Assembly: GCF_000982415.1 (NCBI RefSeq)
Contig: NZ_LANI01000005.1
Span: 186,001 to 250,000, forward strand
Direction: 5' to 3'
Length of the DNA stretch: 64,000 bases
From: Kiloniella litopenaei
GTDB lineage: Bacteria; Pseudomonadota; Alphaproteobacteria; Kiloniellales; Kiloniellaceae
In this document: one piece after another, positions 1-7,257 of the stretch
Layout: the number at the start of each line of letters is the position of its first letter
How positions within the stretch are numbered: position 1 is the first letter of the stretch
The notes under the pieces: model-generated
Told to the model about the DNA's origin: nothing
What the model saw: the letters and a program-made list of their open reading frames with translations, nothing else
Database searches by the model: none
Translations under genes and position numbers: made by a program

Positions 1-594
1 TGATTGAGTGAATTCCGCCCGTAGTTCGGCCTGATCACTCATAAAGCTTTTCAAGGTCGCGCGTAACCAAGGTGTGTCGCGAACCTTTCCGCGTTCAAAG
101 GGGTCAATAATGACATGTTTTTTTCTGTAAGAAATTCGCACCAGAAAATGCCCGGGAAAATTCAATCCGGTAGCAACTAAGGGCTGTTCAAGATTTAATG
201 AACGTATGATGTGAAGATAAAGAATTCCCAAAACGATGGGCAGACCCTTGCGTCGTTCTATGACAGAAATCAGGTTTGCATTTTCCAGACTGTCATAGGT
301 TTCAGTATCCCCTTTATAACCCTGGATATCGTAGAGTACGGTTTCTATCGTGGTAAGAATATCATTAAGTGCAAGTTGATCCACAGACTCGTTTATCTGA
401 AGTAGTATATCGTCTGTCTGCTGCACCAGATTGGCCAGGTGATCTCTGTAGCGATCAATGCTATTGGACTGCCGTTCATGTGCCGCGATTAACAGCGCTG
501 TTTCTGATATTGAAATATCGTCATCGTCTGCCAGACCAACATTTTTCAGATGGTGGTTAATATCAGCGGGGGATAGCGATGTACGATGTAACAT
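1..594 (-). CDS. SirB1-like transglutaminase-fold protein (3' end cut)
   Basis: The reading frame is open from an ATG at 594 to the window edge (198 codons, no stop), so the C-terminus is missing. The translation holds the SirB1-family signature: an ENANLISVIERRKGLPIVLG block around residues 95-115, followed by GLNFPGHFLVRI and a VIIDPF motif. The family combines a transglutaminase-like core with TPR repeats that would lie in the missing part. The biochemical role is not established. It starts 69 bases after the BON lipoprotein gene on the same strand, so it may be the last gene of the rsmI-yraN-dolP run. Confidence 0.85.
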   Translation of the reverse strand, partial: MLHRTSLSPADINHHLKNVGLADDDDISISETALLIAAHERQSNSIDRYRDHLANLVQQTDDILLQINESVDQLALNDILTTIETVLYDIQGYKGDTETYDSLENANLISVIERRKGLPIVLGILYLHIIRSLNLEQPLVATGLNFPGHFLVRISYRKKHVIIDPFERGKVRDTPWLRATLKSFMSDQAELRAEFTQS

Positions 595-663
595 TTATCT
601 TTTTTATTTTCAAAGCGGCGGTAAAGATAAATATTACCGCCGCATATGGTCATTTGAACAGGC

Positions 664-1272
664 TTATTGTGTCCTGGAAGGGTCGTCTTTTAATGTGACA
701 TAACTGACAACACGTTTAACGTAATCAATATCCTTTGCGTGTGCGATTACGCGGTTCACTTCCTGTTGATTTTGAGCGATGCCAAGCAGGTAAACACTTT
801 GGTTAACCGTATCAATATTGTAGTTTATCGAAGTGATTTCCTTGTCGAACAATAGAACCGTTTTTAATTGTGTATTAATCCACACGTCCCGTGCATAGTC
901 GGTGATGCCACTGTCGTTATTAACTTCGATCTCGTTAATGACTTCGCGAACCCCGTTTGCTTTCCAGGCTTCACGTACAGCAATGATACGGTGTTCCGGC
1001 AGTTCAACATTACCGCTGAGTAATACTTTGCCTTCATTAACCTGAATATTCACTTTCCTGAAAATAGAGACGTTTTCCCGTAGAAAAAGATCATTTATTT
1101 CAAGTTGAATTTGCACATCGGTCACAGCGTTTTGAAAGGAACGTTCTTCTGCGGCAGTATTTGCGGCAACAGCACCGGCACCAATAACCGCACCTGTTGT
1201 GCTGCAACCGCTTAATGTTGCGATTCCGATGAAAGCCAATGTAAGTTTAAATACTATCCCCACCTTGGACAT
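664..1272 (-). CDS. dolP: BON-domain outer-membrane lipoprotein (DolP/YraP-like)
   Basis: 202 residues from the ATG at 1272, chosen because AGGAG sits about 8 bases upstream and because it gives a classic lipoprotein signal ending LSG|C with the lipidated Cys at residue 23. Longer in-frame starts overlap yraN and lack this layout. Two BON domains follow (about residues 45-115 and 120-195), as in E. coli DolP, which binds anionic phospholipid and supports outer-membrane integrity. The neighbours (yraN, rsmI, LpoA-like) reproduce the proteobacterial lpoA-yraN-yraP neighbourhood, which supports orthology. The start lies about 76 bases before the yraN stop, so the genes overlap. Confidence 0.85.
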   Translation of the reverse strand: MSKVGIVFKLTLAFIGIATLSGCSTTGAVIGAGAVAANTAAEERSFQNAVTDVQIQLEINDLFLRENVSIFRKVNIQVNEGKVLLSGNVELPEHRIIAVREAWKANGVREVINEIEVNNDSGITDYARDVWINTQLKTVLLFDKEITSINYNIDTVNQSVYLLGIAQNQQEVNRVIAHAKDIDYVKRVVSYVTLKDDPSRTQ

Positions 1273-1348
1273 GCTGAAATTACTCCTGTTTATAACCTGA
1301 TCCTTAGTTTTGGGATCTGTAATTCTGTCAGTATCTTTTACGGCTTGT

Positions 1349-1726
1349 TCAATGAACGTGCCATGCATTTTTAATGTGATAGGGAAAAACTGTGGCACCA
1401 ATAAGAACGGCATCAAATCGTTTGTCAAAATCCTGATAAAAAGGATTTTGTTTCAGAAAATACTCTGCGGCGTGAATGATCCGCCTTTGTTGTTTTTGAT
1501 GTATTGCTTGTGAGGCTGTTTCCAGATTTTTTCTTTTTTTAATTTCCAAAAAACATATCAGTGATTTCTTCTTTGCAATCAGGTCAATTTCTCCGACCTT
1601 GGTTTTATAGTTACGGGCAAGAATTTGATAGCCTTTGCATCGTAAATATATTGCTGCAAATGTTTCTGCATAACGGCCAGTCCTATAGCTGTTCTTTTTG
1701 ATCTTTTTTAAAAAGAAATCAGACAT
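1349..1726 (-). CDS. yraN: YraN/UPF0102 family nuclease-fold protein
   Basis: 125 residues, normal for the family. The restriction-endonuclease-like core is visible: RTGRYAE near the N-terminus, then GEIDLIA followed by LEIKKR, giving the E...D...(E/Q)xK arrangement seen in Holliday-junction-resolvase folds. The family is conserved beside rsmI across Proteobacteria but its function is unproven. The stop of rsmI at 1727 directly abuts the yraN start at 1726, so translational coupling is likely. The 3' end overlaps the dolP signal region. Confidence 0.88.
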   Translation of the reverse strand: MSDFFLKKIKKNSYRTGRYAETFAAIYLRCKGYQILARNYKTKVGEIDLIAKKKSLICFLEIKKRKNLETASQAIHQKQQRRIIHAAEYFLKQNPFYQDFDKRFDAVLIGATVFPYHIKNAWHVH

Positions 1727-2686
1727 TCAGTTATCTTTGGAAAGTTCTAGGGCGCGTTGATAAACTTTCTTTTTTGGCAGGCCCGTGGCGGTACTTATCA
1801 AAGCAGCAGCATCCCTGAGCGAATTGTTTTCCATGGCACTTCTGATTTGATCATCAAGATCCTGTTCACTTAGCACATCCGATTGTACGCTGCTTTGTCC
1901 AACAACTATCACAATCTCACCTTTGGGGTTACCAACCTCTGCATAGTGTTCTGACAGGTCTTTCAGGTTTCCGCGTCGTATTTCTTCGAATTTTTTCGTC
2001 AATTCCCGTGTAACAGCTGCGGGACGATTCCCAAGAACGTCGTACATATCTGCCAAAGATCCAGCCAATCGATGGGTAGATTCGAAAAATATAAGTGTTG
2101 AAGGAATCGAGATCAGTTCTCTCAAGGCCTTACAACGTGCTCCGGTTTTGTTGGGAAGAAAGCCGTTGAAGAAAAACCGGTCCGTTGGCAATCCGGATAA
2201 AACAAGTGCGTTAATTGGGGCTGAAGCACCAGGAATGGATGTTAAGGCAATGCCTTCTTCGTGGGCGCTATTGGCCAGTTTATACCCAGGATCTGATATC
2301 AAAGGGGTTCCTGCATCAGAAACCAAGGCCACGACATTGCCTTTTTTTACCTTTTCAATAAGCTTTGGTCTTACCTTGTCTGCGTTATGTTCGTGATAAG
2401 CCACCAACGGGGCCGTAAAGCCAAAAGCTTGGGCGAGCTTTTTGGTGACACGCGTGTCTTCGCAGGCGATAAGATCAGCGGCGGCCAGAATTTTTTTTGC
2501 GCGGTCCGTAATATCCCCCATGTTGCCGATTGGGGTGGCAACGAGGTAAAGTGCTGGTTCGGGTTTATCGCTGCTTAGGGCAGGTCGACTGTTGGCTTGT
2601 TCCTCGGTAAGTGTTTTATTGGTCCCATCGGACTTGGTAACAGGATGATTTTGAGAGGATGATTGTTTTGAGCTCAACGTTGGCAA
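1727..2686 (-). CDS. rsmI: 16S rRNA (cytidine-1402 2'-O) methyltransferase RsmI
   Basis: Uses S-adenosylmethionine to 2'-O-methylate C1402 in the ribosomal decoding centre. The SAM-binding tetrapyrrole-methylase-type start LYLVATPIGNMGDITDRA lies near residues 46-65, followed by CEDTRVTKKL, GTPLISDPGY and GLPTDRFFFNGFLP, all RsmI hallmarks. About 319 residues with a low-complexity N-terminal extension of some 45 residues. The only starts upstream of the core are non-ATG; TTG at 2686, preceded by AAAGAAAG, is the best choice but not certain. It begins head-to-head with the LpoA-like gene, essentially without spacer. Confidence 0.92.
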   Translation of the reverse strand: MPTLSSKQSSSQNHPVTKSDGTNKTLTEEQANSRPALSSDKPEPALYLVATPIGNMGDITDRAKKILAAADLIACEDTRVTKKLAQAFGFTAPLVAYHEHNADKVRPKLIEKVKKGNVVALVSDAGTPLISDPGYKLANSAHEEGIALTSIPGASAPINALVLSGLPTDRFFFNGFLPNKTGARCKALRELISIPSTLIFFESTHRLAGSLADMYDVLGNRPAAVTRELTKKFEEIRRGNLKDLSEHYAEVGNPKGEIVIVVGQSSVQSDVLSEQDLDDQIRSAMENNSLRDAAALISTATGLPKKKVYQRALELSKDN

Positions 2687-2706
2687 CTTTCTTTGTTGTA
2701 AAAGGC

Positions 2707-4098
2707 ATGGGTATTGGCCGTCGGCTTGTTTCCCTACCAGCGATCATCTTGTTTTCTGTTCTGATCTCTGGTTGTCAGACAACCATGAAAAAGGGGCCAG
2801 ATGCAACGGCAGAAACCCCAAAGGTTGAAGAAAGTCAGCCAGATTCTGTTGAAAATACTGTTGAGCCAGAAGTAACTGAGCCTGAAATAATTGAAGAAGT
2901 CGAACCCTTTGCAGATATTGATACCGCAGAAACTGTTGTGATCACGGAAAGAAGAACAAAGGTTGGATTTCTTTTACCTTTGACTGGTCGGCACAAGGCT
3001 ATCGGTGAATCTCTGTTGAATGCGGCGCAACTTGCCTTGTTCGACGTATCCGGAGAGAAATTTGACCTAGTTGTTCGCGACACTGCGGGAACGCCGACGG
3101 GCGCGCGAACCGCAATGGAATCATTGGTTGCTGAACAGGTTGATTTGGTTATTGGACCGCTTTTTGCGACGTCAGTTTCTGCCATTACACCCTTGGCTCG
3201 ACAGGCGGGAATCAATGTTCTTTCATTTTCGAATGATCAGGCCGTTGCGGGTGATGGTATCTATGTTCTGGGCCTGACACCGGAAGAACAAATCAGACGC
3301 GTTGTCGATTATGCGGCCTCTCAGGGAATTCGCCGGGTTGCTGTTTTTGCTCCCGATAATGACTATGGTCGCCGGATTGTGAGCGCCTTACAAATCCAAT
3401 CATACGGTTCGGGCGTGGAATTGACACGCTTGGGCTTTTTTAATCCGTCAGACCCAGATCTGGAAGATAAAGTAAAAGCCATTGCGAACTATGATGCACG
3501 TCATCAGTCTTTATTGGGTCACAAAGCAGCCCTGAAGTCCCGGGGTGATGCGGCTTCGCAAAAGGCGCTTGCCCGGCTTCGGGGTCGCGATACACTTAAT
3601 CCCCCAAATTACGAAGCGATCATTATTCCAACTGGCGGCAAGCAGTTGCTGACGATTGCGCCGTTGCTCAATTATTACGATGTTGATCCCAATCAGGTGA
3701 AATATCTTGGTACCGCATTGTGGGATAATCCTAAACTTGGGCGTGAGCCAGCATTGGTCGGTAGCTGGTATGCGGCTCCCTCTCCGGTACACTGGGAAAA
3801 TTTTAAAGATCGTTACAAGGTACTATATGGCAAGACGCCGCCACGTATTGTGACACTTGCTTATGATTCAGTTGCTCTTGCTGCCGTCATTGCTCGTCAG
3901 GCTGAAAGTCAATCCACGGCTGTGAACTACTCCAAGAGTTTGCTGACCAACTCACAAGGCTTTGCAGGTCTTGATGGTGTTTTCCGCCTGCATGCTGATG
4001 GACGAAGTGAACGTGGTTTGGCAATCCTTTCGCTAGAACGTGATTTGATTAATGTTGTCGACCCTGCACCAGCAAGTTTTACGCCTTTGGTGAACTGA
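2707..4098 (+). CDS. LpoA-like penicillin-binding protein activator lipoprotein
   Basis: 463 residues from the ATG at 2707, which gives a compact signal peptide ending LISG|C (lipidated Cys23); an ATG at 2659 adds 16 residues. An acidic Pro/Glu linker (about 30-80) leads into a periplasmic-binding type 1 fold from VGFLLPLTGRHKAIGES to the C-terminus, as in LpoA and Leu/Ile/Val-binding relatives. In enterobacteria LpoA activates PBP1A from the outer membrane; alphaproteobacterial members of this neighbourhood are usually called penicillin-binding protein activators, but that activity is inference here. It is divergent from rsmI, with no separate promoter space. Confidence 0.8.
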   Translation: MGIGRRLVSLPAIILFSVLISGCQTTMKKGPDATAETPKVEESQPDSVENTVEPEVTEPEIIEEVEPFADIDTAETVVITERRTKVGFLLPLTGRHKAIGESLLNAAQLALFDVSGEKFDLVVRDTAGTPTGARTAMESLVAEQVDLVIGPLFATSVSAITPLARQAGINVLSFSNDQAVAGDGIYVLGLTPEEQIRRVVDYAASQGIRRVAVFAPDNDYGRRIVSALQIQSYGSGVELTRLGFFNPSDPDLEDKVKAIANYDARHQSLLGHKAALKSRGDAASQKALARLRGRDTLNPPNYEAIIIPTGGKQLLTIAPLLNYYDVDPNQVKYLGTALWDNPKLGREPALVGSWYAAPSPVHWENFKDRYKVLYGKTPPRIVTLAYDSVALAAVIARQAESQSTAVNYSKSLLTNSQGFAGLDGVFRLHADGRSERGLAILSLERDLINVVDPAPASFTPLVN

Positions 4099-4141
4099 TT
4101 ATAAGTGATGCTGTTATCAAGGGATCATTGAAAGTAGAGCT

Positions 4142-4516
4142 GTGGCTATAGAAGATCATCAAAACTGCCAACCTGTTGTTTCCGGTGTGTCGGGGGAAGA
4201 AAGCTGTTGTCAGGGACTGCCTGCACTTGGAAATAGCGGCATTGAAAACCTGAGCAACATTTTCAAGACTTTGGGGGATGAAGGTCGGTTACGGTTATGT
4301 CTGTGCTGTTTTCAAAACCCTTGTTCTGTGAGCGAACTTTCAGAGGCTACGGGGCAATCTCAGTCCTTGACCAGTCATAACCTGCGCCATCTAAGAGATG
4401 CGCGTATATTGGTGTCTAAAAAAGTAGGTCGCCACGTTCACTATGAATTAGCCGATGATCATATTCGTCATGTTATTGCCGATATGGCACATCACGTCCT
4501 GGAAGATCACGATTAA
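4142..4516 (+). CDS. ArsR/SmtB-family metal-sensing repressor
   Basis: 124 residues from a GTG. The winged-helix core (about 40-105) aligns with SmtB/CzrA: RLRLCLC, a recognition helix around SQSLTSHNLRHLRDA, and the wing VGRHVHYELA. The C-terminal helix carries D-x-H-x10-H-x2-E exactly (DDH...HVLE), the alpha-5 zinc/cobalt site of SmtB/CzrA. Extra cysteines (an N-terminal CC pair, LCLCC) could form a second thiol site for Cd/Pb. The likely target is the P-type ATPase promoter 3 kb downstream, which has an SmtB-type palindrome. No such palindrome is seen upstream of this gene itself. Metal identity is inference. Confidence 0.9.
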   Translation: MAIEDHQNCQPVVSGVSGEESCCQGLPALGNSGIENLSNIFKTLGDEGRLRLCLCCFQNPCSVSELSEATGQSQSLTSHNLRHLRDARILVSKKVGRHVHYELADDHIRHVIADMAHHVLEDHD

Positions 4517-4623
4517 AACCAAGCCAAAGCAGTAACTCTGCAACAATTGATACAAAATACCCGCTAGCAGCTTTTCATAGGCACTGTATAGTAGGGCAGA
4601 TTTAATTCTATTACGGATTGTAG

Positions 4624-5196
4624 ATGCCCTCTTCGTTTCTTTTTTTTCTTCTTGTCATTGGCATGCCTGTCCTCGTGATCCTGTGGGGTATTTTCGCCTA
4701 CAACCGACTGGTAAAATACCGCCAACAGGTTTCCGAAGGATGGAGCGGTATTGATGTTCAGCTGAAAAAGCGGAGCAACCTTATCCCCAATCTGGTTAAG
4801 GTTGTGAAGGGGTACGCAGCACACGAAAAATCAACATTGACCGAAGTTACGGAATTAAGGGCTCAGTGCGTGAGTTCTGTGGGGAACAGTGTCGATCAAC
4901 GAGGCAAGGTCGAAGGGGGTCTTGCCTCCGCTTTAACCAAACTGCTCCTGGTCGCAGAAAATTACCCGGATCTAAAGGCGGATAATAATTTCCGAGATCT
5001 TCAGTCCACGCTGACCGAAGTGGAAAATGATATTGAAATGGCACGTCGATATTATAACGGGGCCGTACGCTTGATGAACGTCTCTGTTGAAAGCTTTCCA
5101 AGTAATTTAGTCGCAAAACAGTTTCATTTTACGCGCGCAGAGTATTTCCAATTGGAAAACCCGGCTGACCGACAGGCACCAGGAGTAAAACTATGA
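4624..5196 (+). CDS. lemA: LemA family membrane protein
   Basis: 190 residues, typical for the family. A single N-terminal membrane segment (residues 4-24, PSSFLFFLLVIGMPVLVILW region) is followed by YNRLVKYRQQVSEGWSGIDVQLKKR and NLIPNLVKVV, the LemA signature of a helical-bundle domain exposed outside the membrane. Function unknown in bacteria. The stop overlaps the next start in an ATGA (5193-5196), so it is translationally coupled to the DUF2207 protein. LemA plus a DUF2207 or TPM-domain partner is a recurring bacterial pair. Confidence 0.93.
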   Translation: MPSSFLFFLLVIGMPVLVILWGIFAYNRLVKYRQQVSEGWSGIDVQLKKRSNLIPNLVKVVKGYAAHEKSTLTEVTELRAQCVSSVGNSVDQRGKVEGGLASALTKLLLVAENYPDLKADNNFRDLQSTLTEVENDIEMARRYYNGAVRLMNVSVESFPSNLVAKQFHFTRAEYFQLENPADRQAPGVKL

Positions 5197-7139
5197 ACTA
5201 TAAGATCTTTCGCAACTGGAATCTTGTTAATCTACTATTTGGTTTTCTGCTGGTTTTGGCCCCTTCTGTTGTGCTCGCGGATGAGCGAATTAAACTCTTT
5301 GTCTCGGACATTGTAGTACGTGAAGACAGTAGCCTAAAGGTGACCGAAACGATAACGGTCCGTGCGGAAGGACAAAATATCCGACGTGGTATCTATCGAG
5401 ACTTTCCGACGAAATATGAAATCCAGGGTAAGCGCTATTCTGTCGGTTTTATTCTTGTTTCTGTCAAACGGGATGGCCGGAATGAACCCTATCATACCGA
5501 AAACTTAAGTAATGGTATGCGCATTTACATGGGGCGGTCTGATTATTTCCTGCCTGTCGGTGAATATACCTATGAAATTACTTACATCACCGATAGACAG
5601 CTAACGCATCTGGAAACGATGGATGAACTGTACTGGAACGTGACTGGTAATGGTTGGGAATTTCCGATCGATAAAGTTGTTGCCAATGTTTACCTGCCAC
5701 GTGGGGCTGAGGTTTTACAATCTATCGGCTATACAGGATACTTCGGCGATGATGGTGGGGACTATCAGTCATCACTTAGAACTGATGGTGTGTCCTTTGA
5801 AACAACGCGACCTTTGTCTGCGAGTGAAGGTTTGACGATTGCGGCGGCCTGGCCAACGGGTTTTGTCTATGTGCCGGATAGTTATGAACAAGCACAGTAT
5901 TATCTGGAAGATAACGCCAGTTTTTTGATTGGCCTTGTGACGCTGGTTATAGTCACGGTCTATTATGCCGTAGTCTGGTTTCTTGCAGGTCGTGATCCGG
6001 CCGCTGGCATTGTTATCCCACTTTTTGAAGGTCCGAAAGGTATTTCACCTGCTGCTGCGGGGTATCTTAGTCATCTTGGTTTTCGAAAGGGTTACAGCAA
6101 AAAAACAGCCTTTGTCGTCGCGCTGACAAGCTTGGCAACAAAGGGCTATATAACGATCGACCAAAGCAAGAGCGATTATACACTACTGCGAACAGAAAAA
6201 GATGATCTTGATAGCCTGCCACGAGGTGAATGGACGATTATTGATCGGTTACTGCCCGATCCCGGTGATGAATACAAGTTGAAGCGAAAATATGATTCCA
6301 GATTTGCGTCTGTTGTGGATTCCTTTGGTGGGGAAGTCAGCAGTGAGTATGGGTCGGGTTATTTTACGGCAAACACCGGTAAATGGTTGATCGGGTTTTT
6401 GATCGGTCTTGGCGGTATTATTATGTCATTAGCCTATGCCGGGGGTGACCTTATCATTCCGGCTCTCTTTTTCATGGCATTTTTTGGTATTTTTTCAGGG
6501 ATTGTTTTGCCACCTTTATGCAGGGCTCTATCGGGAAAAATGGAAAAATCTGGATTATCCAAAAACATTGCCGCACTCTTGCCCCTGAGTATTTTTCTGG
6601 TGATCCCCTATTGCTCATTGTCTGTAGGGGAATTGGTTACGGATCAAGCTTTCTCAGCTGAAAATTACAGTGTTGTTCTTTTGATTTTTACCGTCACGCT
6701 GGTTTTTAGTTATTTGATGGAAGCACCAAGTATCAAGGGACAAAAAATTCTCGATCAGCTGGAAGGCTATAAACTCTATCTTTCTGTTGCAGAAGGCGAA
6801 CGATTGGAAGCCATTGGTCCAGAACCTGATTTTAATGAGCATGTATTTGAAGAACATCTGTCCTTTGCCATGGCTCTTGGGGTCGAAGATCAATGGTCGC
6901 AGAGGTTACAAAATTATCTCACAGTGATGAATCAGGCGCCAATGGATTATAAGCCTCGCTGGTACAGTGGGGATTCTTTTTCCCGAAGTTCAAGCTCTAT
7001 TGCCAGCGGGCTGACAAGTGGCATCGGACATACAATTTCTTCTGCCTCTAGCCCCCCGAGTTCTTCGTCCAGCAGTTCGTCAAGTGGCGGTGGCTCTTCT
7101 GGCGGTGGCGGTGGCGGCGGCGGTGGCGGTGGTTGGTAA
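5193..7139 (+). CDS. DUF2207 multi-pass membrane protein with Ser/Gly tail
   Basis: 648 residues: a cleavable signal peptide (about 1-29), an extracytoplasmic DUF2207 domain with DERIKLFVSDIVVREDSSL and IRRGIYRDFPT, a membrane segment near 243-265, a cytoplasmic segment, then about four further membrane helices (roughly 395-510). The extreme C-terminus is a run of serines and then glycines ending in Trp, as in many LemA-partner proteins, where it is thought to be a sorting or interaction tail. No catalytic motif is seen. Coupled to lemA by a 4-base overlap. The tail is encoded by repetitive GGN codons prone to length change. Confidence 0.88.
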   Translation: MNYKIFRNWNLVNLLFGFLLVLAPSVVLADERIKLFVSDIVVREDSSLKVTETITVRAEGQNIRRGIYRDFPTKYEIQGKRYSVGFILVSVKRDGRNEPYHTENLSNGMRIYMGRSDYFLPVGEYTYEITYITDRQLTHLETMDELYWNVTGNGWEFPIDKVVANVYLPRGAEVLQSIGYTGYFGDDGGDYQSSLRTDGVSFETTRPLSASEGLTIAAAWPTGFVYVPDSYEQAQYYLEDNASFLIGLVTLVIVTVYYAVVWFLAGRDPAAGIVIPLFEGPKGISPAAAGYLSHLGFRKGYSKKTAFVVALTSLATKGYITIDQSKSDYTLLRTEKDDLDSLPRGEWTIIDRLLPDPGDEYKLKRKYDSRFASVVDSFGGEVSSEYGSGYFTANTGKWLIGFLIGLGGIIMSLAYAGGDLIIPALFFMAFFGIFSGIVLPPLCRALSGKMEKSGLSKNIAALLPLSIFLVIPYCSLSVGELVTDQAFSAENYSVVLLIFTVTLVFSYLMEAPSIKGQKILDQLEGYKLYLSVAEGERLEAIGPEPDFNEHVFEEHLSFAMALGVEDQWSQRLQNYLTVMNQAPMDYKPRWYSGDSFSRSSSSIASGLTSGIGHTISSASSPPSSSSSSSSSGGGSSGGGGGGGGGGGW

Positions 7140-7196
7140 ACATACTGCTGATACAGTATTCAAATTTAGTTCTTTGAATATTAAAGGTGTATGCCC

Positions 7197-7246
7197 TTGA
7201 CTTAATCCATATATGATCATATTTTCATATGAAATATTTTTCATAT
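7197..7246 (+). promoter_or_regulatory. P-type ATPase promoter with SmtB-type operator
   Basis: A -35 TTGACT (7197-7202) and -10 TATTTT (7220-7225) are separated by 17 bases. A perfect 8-4-8 palindrome with arms ATATGAAA (7227-7234) and TTTCATAT (7239-7246) covers the likely transcription start, and a second perfect 12-base palindrome, ATATGATCATAT (7211-7222), covers the spacer and the start of the -10. This ATATGAA/TTCATAT architecture is that of SmtB/CzrA/ZiaR operators. Repression by the ArsR-type protein encoded at 4142-4516 is the simplest inference. Confidence 0.75.
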
Positions 7247-7257
7247 ATGGATTTGCT

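Noticed and set aside
1273-1428. Longer start of the BON lipoprotein
   Set aside because: It overlaps yraN and destroys the lipoprotein signal; the ATG at 1272 has AGGAG.
7213-7257. Upstream ATG start for the P-type ATPase
   Set aside because: It lies inside the palindromic operator and the -10 region, so it would precede the transcription start.
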